Shown here piece by piece: positions 1 to 7,214 of a DNA stretch of 64,000 nt. A program made the translations under genes and the position numbers. Numbering within the stretch: the stretch's first letter is position 1; every line of letters begins with the position of its first letter. Source of the DNA: CAVTRI01 sp963737075. GTDB taxonomy: Bacteria; Actinomycetota; Acidimicrobiia; Acidimicrobiales; Palsa-688. The stretch covers positions 434,001-498,000 of the forward strand of contig CAVTRI010000002.1 in NCBI GenBank assembly GCA_963737075.1, read 5' to 3'. The notes below the pieces were generated by a model. That model had not been told where the DNA came from, searched no databases, and saw only the letters and a program-made list of their open reading frames with translations.

Positions 1-2
1 CC

Positions 3-116
3 GCTCCCGACGAGATGACGTTCGACCTCGAGCCCCAGCTCCAGACCGTGGAAGCGACCATCGAAGCCCGCTTCCGTATCACCGTGCCTGATCTCAGCGC
101 CGTCCCCTCGGACTGA
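3..116 (+). CDS. 3' end of an unidentified gene (partial)
   Basis: An open frame enters from the left edge and stops at TGA 114-116, giving about 37 residues that end in ITVPDLSAVPSD. It converges on glmM with only 4 bases between the two stop codons, as expected of a real convergent gene end. The alternating acidic and hydrophobic composition is protein-like, but the fragment is too short to assign a family. No function is proposed. Confidence 0.4.
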   Translation, partial: APDEMTFDLEPQLQTVEATIEARFRITVPDLSAVPSD

Positions 117-120
117 CCGG

Positions 121-1491
121 TCACCGAGGCCCAAGGGCGGAGCGCACCGCTTCGCACAAGAGGTCGGCAGCGGCGTCGGCTTCGGCCTCGGTCGGTGCCT
201 CGACCATCACCCGCACCAGCGGCTCCGTACCGCTCGGCCGCAAAAGCACGCGCCCTCGTTCGGCCAGGTCGGCTTCGACCCGGCGGGCGGCAGCCCACAC
301 GTCCGCCGCCCCGGCCAGGCCATCGCGGTTGGCGACGACGACGTTGCGCAGCACCTGGGGATAACTCTCCATGACCTCGCCGGCCAGCTGGGCGAGCGAC
401 CGCCCGGCCCGCCGCATCAGATCGACCAGCAGGAGGCCTGAGAGCAATCCATCGCCGGTTGTGGCCAGGTCGCGGAACACGAGGTGTCCGGATTGCTCCC
501 CCCCGAGGGACCAGCGGTGGCCCTCCAGGGCGGCCAGCACGGCTCGGTCGCCGACCGCTGTCTGATGTACGACCACGCCTGCGGCAGCCATCGCCCGGTG
601 GAAGCCGAGGTTGGTCATGACCGTGACGACGACCGTGTCGTCAGCGAGCCGGTGCCGGCTGCGCAAGTCGAGGGCGAACAGACCGAGCAGACGGTCACCG
701 TCCACGACCTTCCCGTTCCCGTCAACGGCGATCACCCGGTCGGCGTCTCCGTCGAAGGCCAGCCCCACGTCCGCCTGGGTGGCGACGACCGCCGCCACCA
801 GACTCGACGGATCGGTGCTGCCGCACCCGGCGTTGATGTTCGTGCCGTCCGGCTGGTCGCCGAGGGTGGCGACCACCGCCGCTCCTACGGCTTCGAAAGC
901 ACGCGTCGCGATGCCGGCGGCCGCCCCGTGGCCGCAGTCCAGCGCCACGCGGACCCCTTCCAGACGACGACCCTCCAGGGCGGTGACCAGGCGCTCGACG
1001 TAGCGGTCTGCGGACCCAGTGTGGACGCGGACACGCCCGACAGCCAGCCCGGTGCGGGCCAGCTGACCGTGTTGGCCGCTCCGCAAGTCGACCAGCGCCC
1101 GCAGCTGGTGCTCCACCTGCGCCTCCAGGGCGTCGTCGAGCTTGTGGCCTCCGGCCCCGAACAGCTTGATCCCATTGTCCGGAAACGGATTGTGGGACGC
1201 CGAGATCACTGCCGCAGGGACTCCCGCGGCGGCGGCAGCCGAAGCAACGCCCGGGGTCGGCAGTACGCCGAGGTCGACCGCGTCGACGCCTTCGGCCGCC
1301 AGCCCGGCGGACAGCGCAGCCTGCAGCATCGGCCCGGAACGCCGGGTGTCCCTACCAACAAGCAGCTCGCCGCCGGCGGGGGCGAGGAGCCGGCCGGCCA
1401 CGCGACCCAGGGCGAGGACCACCTCGGGCGTCAGCTCAGAGCCGGCCTCACCGCGGAGGCCGTCGGTCCCGAAGCGGAGCGTCCCGCTCAA
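121..1491 (-). CDS. glmM: Phosphoglucosamine mutase GlmM
   Basis: GlmM converts glucosamine-6-phosphate to glucosamine-1-phosphate on the cytosolic route to UDP-GlcNAc and peptidoglycan. The 456-residue length fits the family. All four phosphohexomutase motifs are visible: the phosphoserine loop ISASHNP (Ser99), the metal loop FDGDADR, the sugar loop GGEQSGH and the phosphate loop RPSGTEPLVRV near the C-terminus. The start is TTG, directly before RFGTDGLRG where GlmM proteins normally begin, and the ribosome binding site is weak. It lies 61 bp downstream of rpsI in the order rplM-rpsI-glmM, the usual actinobacterial arrangement, so co-transcription is likely. Confidence 0.96.
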   Translation of the reverse strand: MSGTLRFGTDGLRGEAGSELTPEVVLALGRVAGRLLAPAGGELLVGRDTRRSGPMLQAALSAGLAAEGVDAVDLGVLPTPGVASAAAAAGVPAAVISASHNPFPDNGIKLFGAGGHKLDDALEAQVEHQLRALVDLRSGQHGQLARTGLAVGRVRVHTGSADRYVERLVTALEGRRLEGVRVALDCGHGAAAGIATRAFEAVGAAVVATLGDQPDGTNINAGCGSTDPSSLVAAVVATQADVGLAFDGDADRVIAVDGNGKVVDGDRLLGLFALDLRSRHRLADDTVVVTVMTNLGFHRAMAAAGVVVHQTAVGDRAVLAALEGHRWSLGGEQSGHLVFRDLATTGDGLLSGLLLVDLMRRAGRSLAQLAGEVMESYPQVLRNVVVANRDGLAGAADVWAAARRVEADLAERGRVLLRPSGTEPLVRVMVEAPTEAEADAAADLLCEAVRSALGPR

Positions 1492-1552
1492 GCGGTCGGT
1501 ACCGCCCGAACCGGCACTTCGCCTCCTGCCGCGCGACCCGGCACCGAGCCCG

Positions 1553-1945
1553 TCAGCGCTTGGAGTACTGCGGCGCCTTGCGGGCTTTCTTGAGTCCGTA
1601 CTTCTTGGACTCCTTCTCCCGGGCGTCGCGGGTGAGGAACCCGGCCCGCTTCAGCGGAACACGGACCTCTGGCTCGACGTCGGCAAGGGCCCGGGCAATT
1701 CCCAGCCGCAGCGCACCCGCTTGGCCGGACACGCCTCCGCCGTCCATGGTGGCATCCACGTTGTACACGTCGGCCTTCTCGACCAGGCGCAGCGGCTCCG
1801 TGATCACCATGCGGTGGGTGGCAGACGGGAAGTAGTCGTCGATGGCGCGGCCGTTGACGACGATCGTGCCGTCCCCCGGGCGCAGCCGGACGCGGGCGAC
1901 CGCCGCCTTGCGACGACCGGTGGACTGGATCAGCGGCTTGGGCAC
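1553..1945 (-). CDS. rpsI: Ribosomal protein S9 (uS9)
   Basis: Small-subunit protein S9, whose C-terminal tail reaches the P-site tRNA. The start is GTG at 1945-1943, preceded by GAGGAG 11 bases upstream. This gives 130 residues, the E. coli length, whereas a longer open frame to 2026 would overlap rplM. Recognised by STGRRKAAVARVRL at the N-terminus, the GGGVSGQAGA segment and the basic C-terminus KKARKAPQYSKR. It follows rplM by 22 bp, the conserved L13-S9 pair. Confidence 0.97.
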   Translation of the reverse strand: MPKPLIQSTGRRKAAVARVRLRPGDGTIVVNGRAIDDYFPSATHRMVITEPLRLVEKADVYNVDATMDGGGVSGQAGALRLGIARALADVEPEVRVPLKRAGFLTRDAREKESKKYGLKKARKAPQYSKR

Positions 1946-1967
1946 GGTGGGGCGGGCTCCTCGGAGA

Positions 1968-2420
1968 TCAAGCGACGCGATGGACGGACGGGTCGACCGC
2001 CAGCGGCTGCGGCCGCTGCGCGGCATGGGGATGCGTCGGCCCGGCGTACACCTTCAGCTTGCGCAGCATCTGACGTCCGAGAGACCCCTTCGGGAGCATG
2101 CCCTTGATCGCCCGGCGCACCAGCTCCTCGGGCCGCTTCTCCAGCTCCTCGCGGTAGGTGCGGGCCCGCAGGCCACCGGGATAGCCCGAGTGGCGATAGT
2201 GCACCTCTTTGTCCGCCTTCCCGGCGGTGAGGACGACCTTGGCCGCGTTGACGACGATCACGTGGTCGCCGGTGTCGATATGGGGGGCGAACACCGGCTT
2301 GTGCTTCCCCCGAAGCACCCGGGCCACCTCGGCCGCGAGACGCCCGAGGACGGCGCCGTCAGCGTCGACCTCGTACCACACACGCGTGATGTCGGCGGGT
2401 TTGGGCGTGTACGTGCGCAC
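1968..2420 (-). CDS. rplM: Ribosomal protein L13 (uL13)
   Basis: Large-subunit assembly protein L13 of 150 residues (142 in E. coli). The GTG start at 2420-2418 is chosen because GAAGGAAC lies just upstream and the product begins VRTYTPKP, the usual L13 N-terminus; the longer open frame runs into a repeat array. L13 features include VLGRLAAEVARVLRGKHKP, GDHVIVVNA and the KGMLPKGSLGRQMLRKLKVY motif. It is the first gene of rplM-rpsI-glmM, with a promoter candidate about 60 bp upstream. Confidence 0.97.
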   Translation of the reverse strand: MRTYTPKPADITRVWYEVDADGAVLGRLAAEVARVLRGKHKPVFAPHIDTGDHVIVVNAAKVVLTAGKADKEVHYRHSGYPGGLRARTYREELEKRPEELVRRAIKGMLPKGSLGRQMLRKLKVYAGPTHPHAAQRPQPLAVDPSVHRVA

Positions 2421-2478
2421 TCGAGTGGTTCCTTCGTGGGCGAGGCCAGGCCGCGACAGGCCAACAGACCGGCAAGAC

Positions 2479-2508
2479 AGCATAGTTCGTCGGCCGCCGT
2501 CCCGGCAA
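2479..2508 (-). promoter_or_regulatory. Candidate sigma70-type promoter of rplM-rpsI-glmM
   Basis: On the minus strand TTGCCG (plus 2503-2508) and TATGCT (plus 2479-2484) are separated by 18 bases. The predicted transcript start lies near 2472, about 50 nt before the rplM GTG. The -35 element stops 3 bp short of the 46-bp repeat array. This was matched by eye only. Confidence 0.45.
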
Positions 2509-2510
2509 CG

Positions 2511-2648
2511 CAGGGCCCGAGCAGCCCGGCGGCTCCAGCCGCCAAGAGCGGGGTGCCAGGGCCCGAGCGGCCCGGCGGCTCCAGCCGCCAAGAGCGGGGT
2601 GCCAGGGCCCGAGCGGCCCGGCGGCTCCAGCCGCCAAGAGCGGGGTGC
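2511..2648. repeat. Tandem array of three 46-bp GC-rich units
   Basis: Three nearly identical 46-bp units start at 2511, 2557 and 2603, followed by a degenerate partial copy to about 2658. Each unit contains the hairpin GGCGGCTCCAGCCGCC and a second GGGCCC-centred dyad. The array sits between the divergent promoters of rplM and ctaC. Its reverse complement is about 90 percent identical by eye to the 45-bp units at 20988-21160, so both arrays belong to one repeat family. Confidence 0.9.
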
Positions 2649-2667
2649 CAGCGGCCCGGTTGCTGGG

Positions 2668-2697
2668 TTGGTACCGGTCGCACGACCTGCTTAGAGT
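2668..2697 (+). promoter_or_regulatory. Candidate promoter of ctaC, possibly leaderless
   Basis: TTGGTA (2668-2673) and TAGAGT (2692-2697) are 18 bases apart. The GTG proposed as the ctaC start begins 8 bases after the -10 element and has no good Shine-Dalgarno sequence, which fits a leaderless mRNA as is common in actinobacteria. Visual match only. Confidence 0.35.
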
Positions 2698-2704
2698 GAT
2701 CGCA

Positions 2705-3436
2705 GTGAGCCCGTTCGCGATGCACGTCCTGACCAGCACCGACTTCGGTTCTCCGCCGGGCGCCACGTCTCAGGACAAGCACGTCATCTTCCTGTGGGAG
2801 CTGACGTACTGGATGGCGATCCCCCTCGGGCTGCTCGTGATCGGCCTGATCCTGTGGTGCGTCGTCCGCTACCGGGTGAAACCCGGTAGCACCCGCAAGG
2901 CGTCGCAATTCCAGTACCAGATCCCGCTCGAAGTGACCTACGTCATCGTCCCGCTGATCATGGTCGCCGTGGTCTTCGGCTTCATGTATGGCGCGGAAAA
3001 CAAAGTCGACGCCGTCTCCAAGGCGCCGGCGGTCAAGATCGATGTCCAGGCGTTTCAGTGGGGCTGGCGGTTCATCTACCCCAACGGACACCAGGAAGTC
3101 GGCTCGGTCTCTACCAACCTGCAGATCAACTCTTACGACAGCCTGCCCGTCCTGTACATGCCGCAGAACGAGACGGTTCAGATGAAGCTGGAGACGGCTG
3201 ACGTTATCCACACGTTCTACGTGCCGGCCTTCCTGTTCCAGAGGGACATGATTCCCGGCGTCAACAACGTCGTAGACTTCAACGCCAACCGCACCGGAGT
3301 GTTCGACGGCGAGTGCAACAACATCTGCGGCGTCTACCACGCGTACATGCGCTTCAAAGTGGATGTGATGACGCAAAGCGAGTACAACGCGTGGTACGCC
3401 CAGCAAGCTCCACTCTCCATTCACAACTGGTCATAG
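2705..3436 (+). CDS. ctaC: Cytochrome c oxidase subunit II
   Basis: Subunit II of the aa3 oxidase takes electrons from cytochrome c through its CuA centre outside the membrane. At 243 residues it has two membrane segments (LTYWMAIPLGLLVIGLIL and VTYVIVPLIMVAVVFGFMYG) and a cupredoxin domain containing FQWGWRF and the CuA motif C204-x3-C208-x3-H212-x2-M215. GTG 2705 is preferred as a leaderless start; ATG 2720 is the alternative. With either start there is little ahead of the first membrane segment, so no typical lipoprotein signal is seen. ctaD follows after 12 bp. Confidence 0.95.
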   Translation: MSPFAMHVLTSTDFGSPPGATSQDKHVIFLWELTYWMAIPLGLLVIGLILWCVVRYRVKPGSTRKASQFQYQIPLEVTYVIVPLIMVAVVFGFMYGAENKVDAVSKAPAVKIDVQAFQWGWRFIYPNGHQEVGSVSTNLQINSYDSLPVLYMPQNETVQMKLETADVIHTFYVPAFLFQRDMIPGVNNVVDFNANRTGVFDGECNNICGVYHAYMRFKVDVMTQSEYNAWYAQQAPLSIHNWS

Positions 3437-3448
3437 GGAGCATGTGAC

Positions 3449-5131
3449 GTGACGCTCATCCAGGACCGACCGCCCAGCGCCGAGCTGATCCCCGCCGAGG
3501 CGCCCCTGATGGAGATCATCCCCGGGCCGCGGCCCCGGGGGTTCGTCAAGTACATCACCAGCACCGATCACAAGCAGATCGGGATCAACTACATGGTCAC
3601 CGCGTTGGTCGGGTTCCTGTTCGCGGGCCTGATGGCGGAGGGCATCCGTACCCAGCTGATCGTGCCCAACAACCACTTCGTGAGCGAGGACTTCTACAAC
3701 CAGCTGTTCACGATGCACGGCACGATCATGCTGTTCGTGTTCCTGGGGCCGTTCGCCTTCGCCGGGCTCGGCAACTATCTGGTGCCCCTCATGATCGGGG
3801 CGCCGGACATGGCGTTCCCCCGGTTCAACCAGCTTTCCTACTGGTTATATCTCGGCGGGTTCCTCATCATGTCGGCCGGCTTCCTGACCAACAACGGGGC
3901 GGCCGACTTCGGATGGTTCGGTTACGCCCCGTTGACCGAAGCCATCCACTCTCCCGGCCCCGGAGCCGATATGTGGATCGTCGGGATCGGGCTGACGGGG
4001 TTCTCCGGCATCTTCACCGCCGTCAACATCATCACCACCATCTTCACCTTGCGCGCTCCCGGGATGGTCATGTTCCGCATGCCCATCTTCGTGTGGAACC
4101 AAATGGTGACGATGTTCCTCATTCTGCTCGCCTTTCCGGTGCTCACGGCGGCCTTTCTTCTGCTGTGGTGCGACCGTCACCTCGGGGCCCAGTTCTACAA
4201 CCCGGCCGGCGGCGGGCAGCCGATTCTGTGGCAGCACCTGTTCTGGTTCTTCGGCCATCCCGAGGTGTACATCTTGGCCCTGCCCTACTTCGGAATCGCC
4301 ACCGAGGTCATCGCCACCATGTCAAAGAAACCGGTATTCGGCTACAAGGGCATGATCGCGGCGACGCTGGCCATCGGCGGCCTGTCGATGGGCGTGTGGG
4401 CCCACCACATGTACACCACCGGGGCCGTGCTCCTGCCGTTCTTCGCCGCCCTCTCGCTCCTGATCGCCGTGCCAACCGGGATCAAGTTCTTCAACTGGAT
4501 CGGCACCATGTGGCGGGGCACGATCACGCTCAACACGGCGATGCTGTTCGCCCTCGGCTTCATGTGCATGTTCCTGATCGGCGGCCTTACCGGCGTGATG
4601 CTCGCCCAGCCGCCACTCGACTTCCAGCTGCACAACACCTACTTCATCGTCGCCCACTTCCACTACGTGATGTTCGGCGGGTCGGCGTTCGCCGGCTTCG
4701 CGGGCATCTACTACTGGTATCCGAAGTTCACCGGCCGGAAGCTGCACGAGGGCTGGGGCAAGCTCAGCTTCATCCTCATGTTCATCGGGTTCAATCTCAC
4801 GTTCTTCCCGCAGCACGACCTGGGTCTGCGGGGGATGCCCCGGCGCATCGAAACCTACGCAGACAACCGGGGCTGGAACTTCCTGAACCTGCTTTCAAGC
4901 ATCGGCGCCTACGTCGTGGGCCTGGGCGTCGTCCCCACCATCTGGAACATGTTCCGCAGCCTCCGCAAGGGCGAGATCGCCGGCGACAATCCCTGGGACG
5001 GCCAGACCCTCGAGTGGGCGTGCGCCTCACCCCCGCCGGAGCACAACTTCGTGTCGTTGCCGCCGATTCGCTCCGAGCGCCCGCTGTGGGACGCCAACCA
5101 CCCCGACGAGCTGACGAAGGTCGGGCACTGA
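3449..5131 (+). CDS. ctaD: Cytochrome c oxidase subunit I (aa3 type)
   Basis: Catalytic heme-copper subunit that reduces O2 to water and pumps protons. The 560 residues match actinobacterial CtaD. The motifs HPEVYILALPYFG (CuB histidine and the cross-linked tyrosine), WAHHMYTTG (two CuB histidines) and HNTYFIVAHFHYV (heme a3 and a ligands) are all present, spread over about twelve hydrophobic segments. The GTG start at 3449 has GGGAG about 8 bases upstream. The stop region GGGCACTGAGATG is repeated 95 bp downstream at the ctaF start (see the 5123-5230 entry). Confidence 0.97.
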   Translation: MTLIQDRPPSAELIPAEAPLMEIIPGPRPRGFVKYITSTDHKQIGINYMVTALVGFLFAGLMAEGIRTQLIVPNNHFVSEDFYNQLFTMHGTIMLFVFLGPFAFAGLGNYLVPLMIGAPDMAFPRFNQLSYWLYLGGFLIMSAGFLTNNGAADFGWFGYAPLTEAIHSPGPGADMWIVGIGLTGFSGIFTAVNIITTIFTLRAPGMVMFRMPIFVWNQMVTMFLILLAFPVLTAAFLLLWCDRHLGAQFYNPAGGGQPILWQHLFWFFGHPEVYILALPYFGIATEVIATMSKKPVFGYKGMIAATLAIGGLSMGVWAHHMYTTGAVLLPFFAALSLLIAVPTGIKFFNWIGTMWRGTITLNTAMLFALGFMCMFLIGGLTGVMLAQPPLDFQLHNTYFIVAHFHYVMFGGSAFAGFAGIYYWYPKFTGRKLHEGWGKLSFILMFIGFNLTFFPQHDLGLRGMPRRIETYADNRGWNFLNLLSSIGAYVVGLGVVPTIWNMFRSLRKGEIAGDNPWDGQTLEWACASPPPEHNFVSLPPIRSERPLWDANHPDELTKVGH

Positions 5132-5230
5132 GATGCGAGCCCAGCGAGCAGCTCGGCACGACGGCGCGAGCGCCAGTGAGCCCGGCGTGGTTGGGTGTGG
5201 GGCGCAGCCCCACAACGGGGCACTGAGATG
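5123..5230 (+). repeat. 13-bp direct repeat bracketing an 82-bp insert between ctaD and ctaF
   Basis: GGGCACTGAGATG occurs identically at 5123-5135, containing the ctaD stop, and at 5218-5230, containing the ctaF ATG. Removing one copy plus the 82 bp between them would leave ctaD TGA, one base, then the ctaF ATG, the tight spacing seen elsewhere here. The insert holds the hairpin TGTGGGGCGCAGCCCCACA (5196-5214) and a 32-codon open frame from ATG 5133 that ends in an ATGA overlap with ctaF. The layout resembles a small insertion with a target duplication; this is inference. Confidence 0.75.
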
Positions 5231-5710
5231 AAGATCGAGTGGAGGACGATCGCAGGGGCGTCGATCTTCCTCGGGGTCATCTGCCTCATCTACGGGCTCT
5301 GGAACAGCATCCCCACCGAAGCCGCAGGTGTGGTCATGCTGCTGTTCGGGTTCTTCGCCTATGCCATCCTCGGGGCGTACCTGATCCTCCAGTACGTCCG
5401 GCGCAAGCGCCTTCCGCGGGCCGAGGATCGCTTCGACGCCGACCAGTCCGACGGCGAGGGAGCCGTGGCTTACTTCCCGGCGGCGTCGATCTGGCCGGCC
5501 GGTGTCGGCCTCGGAGCGGCTTTCGTCGGCTTGGCTTTCATCTTCGGCAACTGGTATTGGGTGATCGGTCTACCACTGGTGTTCGGAGCGATCATCGGCT
5601 GGCTCGTGGAATCCGAACACTCGCTCGACATCGAAGAGGACATCCCAGCCGAGCTCCAGCAGCGCGCCGACCGCACCGCCACCCCCGAGATCCCAGGCTC
5701 GCACGAATAG
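5228..5710 (+). CDS. ctaF: Cytochrome c oxidase subunit IV (actinobacterial type)
   Basis: Small membrane subunit of the actinobacterial aa3 oxidase, 160 residues. The start ATG 5228 gives MKIEWRTIAGASIFLGVI, typical of the actinobacterial subunit IV family. Hydrophobic segments lie near residues 8-25, 35-57 and 90-130, with a charged loop RRKRLPRAEDRF between them and an acidic C-terminal tail. Its position right after ctaC-ctaD supports the call. Subunit III lies 12 kb away with the bc1 genes, as in many actinobacteria. Confidence 0.88.
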   Translation: MKIEWRTIAGASIFLGVICLIYGLWNSIPTEAAGVVMLLFGFFAYAILGAYLILQYVRRKRLPRAEDRFDADQSDGEGAVAYFPAASIWPAGVGLGAAFVGLAFIFGNWYWVIGLPLVFGAIIGWLVESEHSLDIEEDIPAELQQRADRTATPEIPGSHE

Positions 5711-5719
5711 AGTTGAACG

Positions 5720-6601
5720 ATGGTCGGGCATACCCTTTTCGGTCGCACGGGACACCGCAGTAGCCGGGTCATCTTCGGGGCCGCCGCCCTGGCCGGCATC
5801 CGCCAGGAGCGAGCAGACGCGGTGCTCCCGCTTCTCGACGAGTTCGGAGTCAACCACCTCGACACCGCCGCCGCCTACGGGGATTCCGAGCTGCGTCTTT
5901 CCCCCTGGCTGGCGAACAGGAGAGCAGATTTCTTCCTCGCCACCAAGACCGGCGAACGTGACGGGGACGGGGCCCGGGCAAGCCTGGAGCGCTCCCTGAC
6001 GCGACTCGGTGTCGACCACGTTGACCTGGTACAGCTCCATAACCTCGTCGAGCGGGACGAATGGGAACAGGCTCATGCTCCTGGCGGGGCGGTCGAGGCG
6101 CTCGCCCGCGCCCGTGACGAAGGGCTGACCCGATTCGTCGGGGTCACCGGCCACGGACTGCGGATCGCAGCCATGCACCTCCGGAGCCTGGAGCGCTTCG
6201 ACTTCGACTCGGTGCTGCTCCCCTACAACTTCTCGCTGCTGGCAGAGCCCGCGTACCGGGGCGACGTCGAGGCCCTGCTGGCGTTGTGCGCCGAGCGGCA
6301 GGTAGCGGTCCAGACCATCAAGTCGGTGGCCCGCCGCCGCTGGTCGCCAGACATGAGCGGGCCGCGATTCAGCTGGTACGAGCCGTTGCCGGAAGGCGAC
6401 GCGCTTCGTCGGGCGGTGCAGTTCGTGCTCGGCGACGCCCAATTGTTCCTCAACTCGTCGAGCGACCTCCGGCTTCTCCGCCCCATCCTGGAGGCTGCGG
6501 AGGAGGGCGGGGGCGCCCCGGACGACGCCGAGCTCGACCGCGACCGGGTCAACCTGGGCGTCCAGCCGCTGTTCGACGGCGCCGAGCTCGAACGGATCTG
6601 A
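5720..6601 (+). CDS. Aldo/keto reductase family protein
   Basis: A 293-residue NAD(P)H-dependent oxidoreductase with the AKR catalytic tetrad in place: Asp48 and Tyr53 in HLDTAAAYGDSE, Lys76 in FLATKTGE and His107 in LVQLHN. The motif GVTGHG and the C-terminal FLNSSSD segment resemble the branch of AKRs related to predicted oxidoreductases acting on small carbonyl or sugar compounds. The substrate cannot be read from the sequence. It begins 9 bp after ctaF and may be carried on the oxidase transcript, although no functional link is evident. Confidence 0.88.
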   Translation: MVGHTLFGRTGHRSSRVIFGAAALAGIRQERADAVLPLLDEFGVNHLDTAAAYGDSELRLSPWLANRRADFFLATKTGERDGDGARASLERSLTRLGVDHVDLVQLHNLVERDEWEQAHAPGGAVEALARARDEGLTRFVGVTGHGLRIAAMHLRSLERFDFDSVLLPYNFSLLAEPAYRGDVEALLALCAERQVAVQTIKSVARRRWSPDMSGPRFSWYEPLPEGDALRRAVQFVLGDAQLFLNSSSDLRLLRPILEAAEEGGGAPDDAELDRDRVNLGVQPLFDGAELERI

Positions 6602-6774
6602 GCGGGTCGAACGGCCCGCGGCCGGCCCGGGCGGCAGTAAACGGGGTGCCCGCTCGGGCGGTGAGCCCATCTGGCTGCCGGGTCGGGGCGGCAGCTCCTG
6701 TCCATGTGGACGGCCGGCGCCGGCAGTGTCACACTGGCGCGGTCCGAGATCGACAACGAAGGAGCAGCACGCTG

Positions 6775-7089
6775 GTGGTGACAGGGATCAAGCCCGGGGC
6801 GCGATTCCGCTCGTCGGTCTGCGACGCCGAGGTCATCGTCATCAAGACGCCCTCGCCGGAGGCAGACCTGCGCTGCGGGGGAGTCGAGATGGTCCCGGTC
6901 GGCGCTTCAAAACCCGACGGCGTCACGGCGACGCCGGGGTTCGACGCGGGCACGCAGCTCGGCAAGCGCTACACAGACGAGAAGGGCGAGTTGGAGCTGC
7001 TTTGCACCAAGGCGGGGTCGTCCTCACTATCGCTCGGCGATGCCTTGCTGGAGATCAAGGCCGCCAAACCTCTGCCGTCCTCGGACTAG
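6775..7089 (+). CDS. Small conserved-looking protein of unknown function
   Basis: A 104-residue protein starting at GTG 6775 (or GTG 6778) with AAGGAG about 10 bases upstream. It contains VCDAEVIVIKTPSPEADLRC, an LGKRYTDEKGELELLCTKAG segment and ends AKPLPSSD. The mix of beta-strand-like stretches and three cysteines suggests a small compact domain. No signal peptide or membrane segment is visible. I do not recognise a named family. It lies upstream of the LIV-type transporter on the same strand with a 125-bp gap. Confidence 0.7.
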   Translation: MVTGIKPGARFRSSVCDAEVIVIKTPSPEADLRCGGVEMVPVGASKPDGVTATPGFDAGTQLGKRYTDEKGELELLCTKAGSSSLSLGDALLEIKAAKPLPSSD

Positions 7090-7154
7090 TCCCGAGAGGC
7101 ACAACGACGCCGCCCTCATCGGAGGCGAGCCCCATGCGGCGACAAGCGTCTGAC

Positions 7155-7189
7155 TTTTCCTCACCTGGCCATTTCTGTACGATGTCGTA
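7155..7189 (+). promoter_or_regulatory. Promoter candidate with an overlapping palindrome, upstream of livHM
   Basis: The palindromic site TACGA-TG-TCGTA occupies 7178-7189, and its left half coincides with a possible -10 (TACGAT) placed 17 bases after TTTTCC (7155-7160). A dyad on a -10 element is a common operator layout for TetR-type repressors, and two TetR genes lie 4-5 kb downstream. The link to them is inference. Confidence 0.4.
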
Positions 7190-7214
7190 AAACTCGGACC
7201 GGGGGAGAGCCACC

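Noticed and set aside
484..1593. A 369-codon plus-strand frame opposite glmM
   Set aside because: Antisense shadow of glmM, low-complexity composition, no start signal.
2258..3424. A long minus-strand frame across the repeat array and ctaC
   Set aside because: It is antisense to ctaC and overlaps rplM; the protein reads as charge-rich noise plus translated repeat units.
5133..5231. 32-codon open frame overlapping the ctaF start
   Set aside because: Although its stop overlaps the ctaF ATG, it lies entirely within the direct-repeat-bracketed insert and has no recognisable domain; more likely part of the inserted element than a gene.
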